Positions 5,677 to 12,049 of a DNA stretch of 22,624 nucleotides are shown piece by piece. A program made the position numbers and the translations under genes. Numbering within the stretch: the first letter of the stretch is position 1; each line of letters opens with the position of its first letter. The notes under the pieces were generated by a model that saw only the letters and a list, made by a program, of their open reading frames with translations, ran no database searches and was not told the DNA's origin. Origin of the DNA: CAZMCC01 sp964564695 (GTDB lineage Bacteria; Planctomycetota; Phycisphaerae; Phycisphaerales; UBA1924); the NCBI GenBank assembly GCA_964564695.1, contig CAZMCC010000065.1:1-22624 (forward strand), written 5' to 3'.

Positions 5677-8559
5677 CTATGCGAGCTTCGCAGCCTGCGG
5701 TGCGGCCGCCTGGAACCCGAGCGACGCTCGCCACGCGGCCCAGGCGGCGAGGGCGGCGGTGGCGGAGAGGGTGGCGAGGCCGGGGGCGGCGGTCCAGGTG
5801 GAGAGGGAGGCCACGAGGGGGACGTTGAGGGCGATGGTGATGATGTAGAGGTAGGCGATGGCGCCGAGGATGCCGACGCGGACGAGGGTGAAGACCAGGC
5901 CGGCGGCGCCCAGGAGGCCGACGAGGGCCGAGGGGCTGATGAGCGAATCGACGCCCTTGGCGAAGAGGGCGAGGAACATGAGGATGGTGGTGAGGGTGTA
6001 GACGATCCAGGCGCGGCCGCGGACGAGGTAGTCGAGGCCGACGACCATGAGGGTGCAGAAGAGGGTGAGGAGTGCGGCGCCGCTGATGGGGCTGGTGATG
6101 TGGCTGACGATGAACATCGAGCCGGCGAGGGTGTAGGGGTCGGGGCGGAGGATGGCGCGGGCGGGCTCGCCGAGGGCGGGGGCGATGAAGGTGGAGAGGA
6201 GGGTGAGGGCGGAGTAGGCGGTGGCGAGGGCCGTGCCGAGGAGGAGGTCGCGGCCGATGCGGGGGTTGCGCCAGTCGCCGGTGACGAGGCGTGCCCAGCC
6301 GACGAGGGCGCCGGGGTTTCGCTTGCGGACGATGGGCTCGAGGGCGATGTAGAGCAGGACGGTGAGCATGCTGAGCCACAGGGCCCGGGCCACGGGCCGC
6401 CCGATGACGTCGAAGGTGAGGATGTCGGCGAGGCTGTGGCGCGGGAGGATGAGGGAGAGGAACTCGGCGATGAAGAGGGCGGCGCCGAGGGTGAAGGCGC
6501 CGCGCATGTCGGAGCGGCGCTTGCGGACGTTGAGGCGGGCGATGGCCATTGCGGAGATGAGGCCGATGGTGATGAGGATGCCGCCGAACATTTCGGCGAG
6601 GTTGGTGCCCATGACGCCGTCGGCGGGGGCGGCGGGGATGGGGTCCCAGGGGCCCATCACGGCGAAGGTGACGAGGCGCTCGCCGAGGGCGGCGGCCTCG
6701 ATGCGGCACTTGATGGGGCCGACGGCGTCGGGGATGTTGGGGAGCACGCCGACGTAGGCGAAGCGGCGGTCGGCGCCGACGGGCGGTGTGCGGAGCGAGC
6801 GCGTCGGGGTGAGGTCGCTCGGGTTGAAACCGGCGGCGATGAGGGCGGTTTCGAGGCCGGCGGGCGGGCCGGTGAAGAGGGGCTCGGGATCGGTGGGGGC
6901 GAAGGTGTCGGCGGGGAGGGGCTCGAAGCCGGCGTCGTAGGGGACGCGGGAATAGCGGATGAGCTGGCCGCGGGCGCCGAGGGTCATCATGACGTGGCCG
7001 GGCTCGCGCCACGGCGGGTCGCCCGGGGTGATGGCGCGGCGGAACCACGCGAGCGGATAGAGCTTGCTGGGGCTCTGGCGGAACCAGAAGGTGGTGGCGG
7101 AGGGAGAGCCGGCGGCGAGGGCGGCGTCGCGCTGGCGGACGAAGCCGCGGCGGGTGAGCCAGGCCTGGAGGGGGAGGTCGTTGGAGTAGCCGAAGGACTC
7201 GTCGGCGGGCGGTGCGGTGTTGCCGAGCGCGATCGAGAGGTCGCGGGCCTTGGCGGCGAGGGCGTCGGGGGGGAGCGGCGTGGGGGAGCGGGCGATGACG
7301 CCGAGGTGGTTGCCCAGATAGAGGATGGCGCCGAGGAAGAGGACGACGCAGGTGAGGGTGAGGGCGGCGGCGCGGGCGGAGATGGCGCCGAATTCGCCGG
7401 AGCGGGCGACGAGCTCGGGGGAGGGGGTTTCGCCGGCCGCGAGCGCGGCGGCGAGGGGATCGCCTCCGGGGAGCGCGGCGGCGACGGCGATGGCGCTGGG
7501 CGGGCGGTCGGCGGGATCGAACTCGAGGCAGCGGAGGATGACGCGCTCGACGGCGGGGTCGAGGTCGGCGATGTGCTCGCTGGGACGCGTGGGGCGTGTG
7601 CCGGTGCGGGTGCGGAGCTCGTCGATGGTGGAGCCGGTGGTGGCGCGCTTGCCGGTGAAGAGCTCGTAGAGGACGAGGCCGAGGGCGAAGATGTCGGAGC
7701 GTTTGGTGGTTTCCCTCCCGGCGAGTTGCTCGGGGGCCATGTACGCGGGGGTGCCGATGATGACGGCGGTCTGCTGGGAGTCGGAGGGGGTCGCGATGTG
7801 CTCGAGGAGGGCGGCGACGCCGAAGTCGGTGACGCGGGCGTTGCCGCGGCCGTCGAGCATGATGTTCGCGGGCTTGAGGTCGCGGTGGATGACGCCTTGG
7901 TCGTGAGCGGCGGCGAGGCCGAAGCAGATCTGGCGGGAGATCTGGACGGCTTTGTCCTGCGGGAGGCGGCCGATTCGGCGGAGGAGTGAGGCGAGGTCTT
8001 CGCCGTCGATGTACTCCATTGCGAGGAAGAGACGGGGGGAGGCGGACGGAGTTGTGGCGGGGATTTCGGCGATGTCGTAGACGCGGCAGACGTTGGGGTG
8101 GGAGATCTGGCGCGTGAGGCGGACCTCGGCGCGGAAGCGCTCGACCCAGATGGGGTCGGCGCTGTAGCCGGGTGGGAGGAACTTCAGCGCGACGGCGGCG
8201 CCGAGCGAGAGGTCGTCGGCGCGGTAGACCTCGCCCATGCCGCCTTTGCCGAGGCGGGCGACGATGCGGTAGCGGGAGATGAGCGTGTCGCCGGGGTTGA
8301 AGACGTTGCCGTAGGAAGAGGAGGAGGGAGGGGGCGTGGGGTTGGCGAGGCTGTGGCTGGGGGTGTGGACGGCGGCGGTGGGGGCGGTGATGAGGGAGTG
8401 GGGGGAGTGGGGTCCCGCCGGCCCCCCCGAGGGGACGGCGCTGGTGGCGTCGTCGGGGTTGTGGCGCGGGTTGTTGTCGGGTGTGCGGGAGGGCACGGGG
8501 GGAGGGTAGACGAGCGTTGATAGCTGCCCGGGCGGGGCGTGTCCGCGCGGTGATTTCAT
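5677..8559 (-). CDS. Membrane Hanks-type Ser/Thr protein kinase
   Basis: This encodes 960 aa. A Pro/Ser-rich segment (1-85) precedes a complete kinase domain (about 97-360). That domain has the glycine loop GKGGMGEVY (104-112), the ATP-binding Lys in VALKFL (K126), HRDLKPAN (D227 catalytic), DFG (245-247) and APE (275-277). A hydrophobic segment at about 396-416 leads into a roughly 200-residue region likely outside the membrane. The last third has at least seven hydrophobic stretches, for example GILITIGLISAMAIA, ALVGLLGAAGLVFTLV and AIAYLYIITIALNVPLVA. It is therefore a polytopic receptor-like kinase phosphorylating unknown targets on Ser/Thr. The ATG at 8559 was chosen because the frame further upstream overlaps the end of the FG-GAP gene. 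There is no clear Shine-Dalgarno. Confidence 0.88.
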   Translation of the reverse strand: MKSPRGHAPPGQLSTLVYPPPVPSRTPDNNPRHNPDDATSAVPSGGPAGPHSPHSLITAPTAAVHTPSHSLANPTPPPSSSSYGNVFNPGDTLISRYRIVARLGKGGMGEVYRADDLSLGAAVALKFLPPGYSADPIWVERFRAEVRLTRQISHPNVCRVYDIAEIPATTPSASPRLFLAMEYIDGEDLASLLRRIGRLPQDKAVQISRQICFGLAAAHDQGVIHRDLKPANIMLDGRGNARVTDFGVAALLEHIATPSDSQQTAVIIGTPAYMAPEQLAGRETTKRSDIFALGLVLYELFTGKRATTGSTIDELRTRTGTRPTRPSEHIADLDPAVERVILRCLEFDPADRPPSAIAVAAALPGGDPLAAALAAGETPSPELVARSGEFGAISARAAALTLTCVVLFLGAILYLGNHLGVIARSPTPLPPDALAAKARDLSIALGNTAPPADESFGYSNDLPLQAWLTRRGFVRQRDAALAAGSPSATTFWFRQSPSKLYPLAWFRRAITPGDPPWREPGHVMMTLGARGQLIRYSRVPYDAGFEPLPADTFAPTDPEPLFTGPPAGLETALIAAGFNPSDLTPTRSLRTPPVGADRRFAYVGVLPNIPDAVGPIKCRIEAAALGERLVTFAVMGPWDPIPAAPADGVMGTNLAEMFGGILITIGLISAMAIARLNVRKRRSDMRGAFTLGAALFIAEFLSLILPRHSLADILTFDVIGRPVARALWLSMLTVLLYIALEPIVRKRNPGALVGWARLVTGDWRNPRIGRDLLLGTALATAYSALTLLSTFIAPALGEPARAILRPDPYTLAGSMFIVSHITSPISGAALLTLFCTLMVVGLDYLVRGRAWIVYTLTTILMFLALFAKGVDSLISPSALVGLLGAAGLVFTLVRVGILGAIAYLYIITIALNVPLVASLSTWTAAPGLATLSATAALAAWAAWRASLGFQAAAPQAAKLA

Positions 8560-8568
8560 GGTGACGAG

Positions 8569-8592
8569 CCCGGCGGACAGAGCTCCGCCGGG
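8569..8592 (-). terminator. Hairpin between FG-GAP gene and kinase
   Basis: A perfect 9-bp stem, CCCGGCGGA (8569-8577) with TCCGCCGGG (8584-8592), encloses a 6-nt loop. It lies between the FG-GAP stop (8618) and the kinase start (8559). There is no T-run, so it may be a terminator, an mRNA boundary or a structure affecting kinase translation. Confidence 0.4.
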
Positions 8593-8617
8593 GCACCCGG
8601 TGTGGCGTGCGGCTCTC

Positions 8618-10216
8618 TCAGCAGCCGGCGGCGGTGTCCTCGAAGTAGGCGTTGATGAAGGCGGAGACGTCGGTGGAGTTTGAGACGCCGTTGTGGTCGA
8701 AGTCGGTGACGAGGGTGCCGTTGACCTGGTCGGCGAACCAGTCGTTGATGAATTCGGAGACGTCGGTGGAGTTGACGATGCCGTTCCCGTCCCAGTCGGC
8801 GCTGCAGCAGCCCGGGCCGCCGAGGGTGAGCGTGGCGGGGGAGCTGGTGGCGCTGTCGCACGCGTTGGCGACGACAACGTCGTAGGCGCCGGCGTCGGCG
8901 GCGGTGACGCTGGGGATGGTGTACGTAGCGGCGGTCGCGCCGTCGATGGGCTTCTCGTCGAGTCGCCACTGGTAGCTGAGCGGGCCGGTGCCGGTGGCGG
9001 TGACGGAGAGGGTGGCGGGCTCGCCGGGGCACACGGCCTGGTCGGCGGGCTGGGTGGTGATGCGGGGGGTGTAGACGCCGATGTTCATGTGGATGGTCAC
9101 GTTGTCGCTGAGCTGGTTCGCCACGGCCATGTCCACGTCGCCGTCCCCGTCGAGGTCGCCCAGGGCGACCGAATTGGGCCCGTCGCCGGCGCCGATATTC
9201 ACGCGGGGCGCGAAGGCGCCGGCGCCGGTGTTGAGGAGCACACTCGCGTTGTCGCTGTTCTGATTCGTCACGACCATGTCCAGGTCGCCGTCCCAATCGA
9301 CGTCGCCCAGCGCGACCGAGGTGGGGAAGTCGCCGGCGGCATAGTCCACGCGGGGCGTGAAAACGCCGCTGCCGGTGTTGAGGAGCACGCTCGCGTTGTC
9401 GGTGATGATGTTCGCCACGACCATGTCCAGGTCGGCGTCCCCGTCGAGGTCGCCCAGCGCGACCGAAATGGGTGCGTCGCCGGCGGCGTAGTCCACGCGG
9501 GGCGCGAACGTGACGGGGCCGATGTTGCGCAGCACGCTCGCCTCGTCGCTGGCGGCGTTCGCCGTGACCATGTCCAGGTCGGCGTCACCGTCAAGGTCGC
9601 CCAGCGCGACGGAGCGCGGCACGTTGTCGGCGGCGAAGTTGATCGCGGTCATGAACGTGCCGCTGCCGGTGTTGCGCAGCACGCTCACGTCGGCGCTGCC
9701 TTCGTTCGCGGTGGCGATATCCACGTCGCCGTCGCCGTCGATGTCGCCCAGCGCGACCGAGCGGGCGTCGTCGGCGGCGGCGTAGTCCGCGCGGCCGGCG
9801 AAGACGCCGCTGCCGGTGTTGAACAGCACGCTCACGCCGCCGCTGGAAAAGTCGTTGGCCGCGACCATGTCGAGGTCGCCGTCGGCGTCGAGGTCGCCCA
9901 GGGCGACGGACCTGGGTCCGTTGAAGGTGGTGTAGTTGACGCGGGGCGCGAACGTGCCGCTGCCGGTGTTGAGGAAGATGCTCACGTTGCTGTTGAAGTA
10001 ATTCGCCACGGCCAGGTCCAGGTCGCCGTCGCCATCGACGTCGCCCATCGCGACCGAGTACGGCCCATCGCCGGCGGCAAGGTTTGACCCGGCGAACACG
10101 GGCACGTCGGGGCAATCGGCCGCGGCGGGCGAAGCGGCGGCGCCCAGCACCGCCAGCACGCCGCCAACCAGCCAGCCGGCACAGGTCGGAACGAACGAAC
10201 GCGCGGATGTACACAT
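8618..10216 (-). CDS. Secreted FG-GAP/VCBS beta-propeller with EF-hand-like tail
   Basis: This encodes 532 aa. The signal peptide (core WLVGGVLAVLGAAA, cleavage near ASPAAA) indicates export. Seven tandem repeats of about 44 residues follow. Each carries SVALGDLDGDGDLDM-type calcium-binding loops and (L)NTGSGxFAPRxxY, as expected for a seven-bladed FG-GAP/VCBS propeller. Next come an Ig-like domain (ITTQPADQAVCPGEPATL to ATLTLGG) and a tail of two EF-hand-like motifs with NSTDVSEFINDWF and NSTDVSAFINAYF, ending in AGC. The tail is shared with the proteins at 15698 and 21293 and probably serves sorting or attachment. The ATG at 10216 has GAGGA about 10 nt upstream and begins the signal peptide. 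The ligand and role are unknown. Confidence 0.88.
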   Translation of the reverse strand: MCTSARSFVPTCAGWLVGGVLAVLGAAASPAAADCPDVPVFAGSNLAAGDGPYSVAMGDVDGDGDLDLAVANYFNSNVSIFLNTGSGTFAPRVNYTTFNGPRSVALGDLDADGDLDMVAANDFSSGGVSVLFNTGSGVFAGRADYAAADDARSVALGDIDGDGDVDIATANEGSADVSVLRNTGSGTFMTAINFAADNVPRSVALGDLDGDADLDMVTANAASDEASVLRNIGPVTFAPRVDYAAGDAPISVALGDLDGDADLDMVVANIITDNASVLLNTGSGVFTPRVDYAAGDFPTSVALGDVDWDGDLDMVVTNQNSDNASVLLNTGAGAFAPRVNIGAGDGPNSVALGDLDGDGDVDMAVANQLSDNVTIHMNIGVYTPRITTQPADQAVCPGEPATLSVTATGTGPLSYQWRLDEKPIDGATAATYTIPSVTAADAGAYDVVVANACDSATSSPATLTLGGPGCCSADWDGNGIVNSTDVSEFINDWFADQVNGTLVTDFDHNGVSNSTDVSAFINAYFEDTAAGC

Positions 10217-10282
10217 GGATAGGTTCCTCACAGGTCGCGGGATCGCTCGCGTCGGCAGGCGCGGCCGCGGGCAGGCCTTTTC

Positions 10283-10310
10283 AATATACCACACCAGGGG
10301 TCGCCTTCAA
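10283..10310 (-). promoter_or_regulatory. Candidate sigma70-type promoter of the FG-GAP gene
   Basis: On the minus strand TTGAAG (10305-10310) is separated by 16 nt from TATATT (10283-10288). Transcription would start near 10276, leaving a leader of about 60 nt before the Shine-Dalgarno and ATG at 10216. The hexamers stand out against the GC-rich background. Confidence 0.45.
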
Positions 10311-10405
10311 GGAAGCCCGGCCCCCGTCCTCAAGTCTGGAATCGCGACGGCCGCGGAGGACCGCTTCCACGAACCGACGGTTGCATGGGTATTCCGCAGA
10401 ATGCG

Positions 10406-10435
10406 CCTGGCCTGGCCTGGCCTGGTCTGGTCTGG
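10406..10435. repeat. CCTGG pentanucleotide microsatellite
   Basis: There are four perfect CCTGG units (10406-10425) followed by two TCTGG units (10426-10435), in non-coding DNA upstream of the FG-GAP promoter. Such arrays can change length by replication slippage. Confidence 0.85.
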
Positions 10436-10477
10436 GTGGAAAGCGCTCCGCCGGGGCATCCGCGGCCGCGCCACGGG

Positions 10478-10507
10478 CACGGATCGCGCCGGCGCGGTCA
10501 ATCCGTG
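10478..10507. repeat. GC-rich palindrome
   Basis: The arms CACGGAT (10478-10484) and ATCCGTG (10501-10507) flank an inner perfect palindrome CGCGCCGGCGCG (10485-10496). Together they form a strong potential stem-loop about 40 nt beyond the end of the flavoprotein gene. Confidence 0.45.
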
Positions 10508-10541
10508 GCACGATCATGCTCGTCGCACGCTCACATCCGCG

Positions 10542-10565
10542 GCACGGTCATGTGGCTGACCGTGC
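10542..10565 (-). terminator. Hairpin straddling the flavoprotein stop codon
   Basis: GCACGGTCA (10542-10550) and TGACCGTGC (10557-10565) form a perfect 9-bp stem with a 6-nt loop. The stop codon (10548-10550) lies in the stem. No T-run follows, so termination is uncertain. Confidence 0.4.
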
Positions 10566-11900
10566 GCCAATGCCCGCCCCGATGCCCGCCGCGTGGCCGC
10601 TGGACCAGGCCCACTGGAAGTTGAAACCGCCGATGCGGCCGTCGACGTCGCAGAGCTCGCCGCAGATGTGGAGGCCGGGGGTGATGCGGGACTCCATGGT
10701 GGCGAGGTTGAGTTCGGAGAGGGGGACGCCGCCGGCGGTGACTTCGGCGAAGAGGTAGCCGCGGTCGCCGGTGATGGGCAGCGGCGTGGCGGTGGCGGCG
10801 GCGACGAGGGCGCGGCGCTGGATCCTGGTGAGGGCGTGGACGGCGGTCGACGGCTCGACCGGGGGGGCGGCGGATTCGCAGATGGCGCGGGCGAGGCGGT
10901 CGGGCATGCCGACGCTTGCGTGGTCGACGACGTCGTGCGCGTGCGGGGCGGATTCGCAGAGCCAGCGGGCGATTGAGGGGCCGCGGCCCCCCCCACCGGC
11001 GAGGAGGAGTTCGTCGAGCTTCTCAGGCGTGGTGCCGGCGAGCCAGTTGATGACGAGCTGGGAGCTTGAATCCTCGCGGAGGGCGGCGGTGTAGTAGCGG
11101 GAGATGTCAAGGACGCTGGGGCCGGAGAGGCCGAAGTGGGCGCAGAGAGTGGAGTTGGTGAAGGAGACGAGGCGCTTGCCGGTCGCGGCGCGGAGCTCGA
11201 GGGTGGCGGGGACGGTGAGGCCGCTGAGGCCGCAGATCCAGTGGGACTTGGGGAGGGTGAGGGGGACGAGCGCGGGGAAGACGCGCGGCGTGATGGAGTG
11301 GCCGAGGGAGCGGGCGAGGGCGTGGCCGTGGCCGTCGGAGCCGGTCTTGGGGAGGCTGAGGCCGCCGGTGGCGAGGATGAGGCGGGAAGAAGAGAGGCAC
11401 TGGGGACTGGGCACTGGGGACTGGGGGTCGGAGGGGGAATCGGAGGCGGGGGTGATCAGGAAGGTATTGTCGGGTTGGCGCAAGATGGTGTCGACGCGCC
11501 AGGGGTTGATGACCTGGGCGCCGTCGTCGCTCGCGGCGTTCAACAGGGCGTCGAGGACGGTGCGGGCGGAATCGGTGGTGGGGAAGAGCTTGCCCGTGTT
11601 CTCGCGCTTGAGCTCGACGCCGAGCTCGGCGAAGAAGTCGATGGTGCGCTCGACGGGGAAGGCGCGCAGGACGTTCTTGATGGCGTTGCGGGAGGAGCCG
11701 GCGAAGGCGGTTTCGTCGACGGCGTGGTGGGTGACGTTGCAGCGCCCGCCGCCGGCGACGAGGATCTTGGCGCCCAGGACGCGGGCGCTGTCGAGGATGA
11801 CGACGCGCGAGCCCCTGGGCGCGGTGCGGGCGGCGGCGATGCCGGCCATGAGGCCGGCGGCGCCGGCGCCGACGACGGCGATGTCGAAGGAGGGGGGCAT
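10548..11900 (-). CDS. HI0933/BaiN-like FAD-dependent oxidoreductase
   Basis: This 450-aa flavoprotein belongs to the HI0933 family of NAD(P)/FAD-dependent oxidoreductases. Their cellular substrates are mostly unknown; BaiN of gut bacteria is one member. The FAD-binding GAGAAGLMAG motif is near the N-terminus. It is followed by GAKILVAGGGRCNVTH (family signature), LILATGGLSLPKTGSDGHGH (second dinucleotide motif) and the C-terminal TAGGVPLSELNLATMESRITPGLHICGELCDVDGRIGGFNFQWAWSSG region. The ATG at 11900 places the Rossmann motif at the usual position, and an upstream in-frame start would add repeat-derived sequence. Just before the LILATGG strand the coding DNA contains a perfect 14-bp tandem repeat (11398-11425), giving a Ser/Pro-rich loop. 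It is divergent from the ABC-F gene upstream. Confidence 0.9.
   Translation of the reverse strand: MPPSFDIAVVGAGAAGLMAGIAAARTAPRGSRVVILDSARVLGAKILVAGGGRCNVTHHAVDETAFAGSSRNAIKNVLRAFPVERTIDFFAELGVELKRENTGKLFPTTDSARTVLDALLNAASDDGAQVINPWRVDTILRQPDNTFLITPASDSPSDPQSPVPSPQCLSSSRLILATGGLSLPKTGSDGHGHALARSLGHSITPRVFPALVPLTLPKSHWICGLSGLTVPATLELRAATGKRLVSFTNSTLCAHFGLSGPSVLDISRYYTAALREDSSSQLVINWLAGTTPEKLDELLLAGGGGRGPSIARWLCESAPHAHDVVDHASVGMPDRLARAICESAAPPVEPSTAVHALTRIQRRALVAAATATPLPITGDRGYLFAEVTAGGVPLSELNLATMESRITPGLHICGELCDVDGRIGGFNFQWAWSSGHAAGIGAGIGARSAT
11398..11425. repeat. 14-bp tandem repeat inside the flavoprotein gene
   Basis: CACTGGGGACTGGG occurs twice back to back (11398-11411, 11412-11425) and is followed by a G-rich tail. 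It is in frame within the oxidoreductase and encodes the Ser/Pro/Gln loop DPQSPVPSPQC. It resembles the intergenic GGGCAGTGG units at 5581-5613. Confidence 0.7.
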
Positions 11901-11907
11901 GGAGTGA

Positions 11908-11968
11908 TGGTGAGCGGTGAGTGGTGAACGGTTTGAACCGCTCACTATTCACCGTTCACTGTTCACTC
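11908..11968. repeat. Short inverted repeats between divergent genes
   Basis: Units related to GTGAGCGGTGAGTGGTGAAC are followed by their reverse complements (CCGCTCAC, CCGTTCAC, TGTTCAC). They lie in the 149-bp gap between the flavoprotein and ABC-F genes. They may be a REP-type extragenic repeat or an operator region; no known binding site was recognised. Confidence 0.5.
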
Positions 11969-12049
11969 TCCACACAACCCCCACGCAGAACCTCCCGCTT
12001 GCGCGGGCGGCTCGGTTCAGGCGTTTTTTCGACCTATCATCTTGGCCCT

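Larger units (their letters stand above)
10217..10547. other. 331-bp intergenic region: promoter, microsatellite, hairpins
   Basis: This gap between the flavoprotein and the FG-GAP gene contains no supported CDS. It holds a good minus-strand promoter candidate (10283-10310), a CCTGG tandem repeat (10406-10435), a hairpin (10478-10507) and an 18-bp direct repeat. The direct repeat is ATCCGTGGCACGATCATG at 10501, with a copy at 10535 differing at two positions. Confidence 0.6.

Noticed and set aside
3531..7989. Very long plus-strand open frames opposite lepA and the kinase
   Set aside because: Low-complexity Gly/Glu/Asp/Val translations. The real minus-strand genes have complete motif sets.
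8618..10216. Tandem repeats as a possible CRISPR array
   Set aside because: The 132-bp units are translated, protein-coding FG-GAP repeats without unique spacers.
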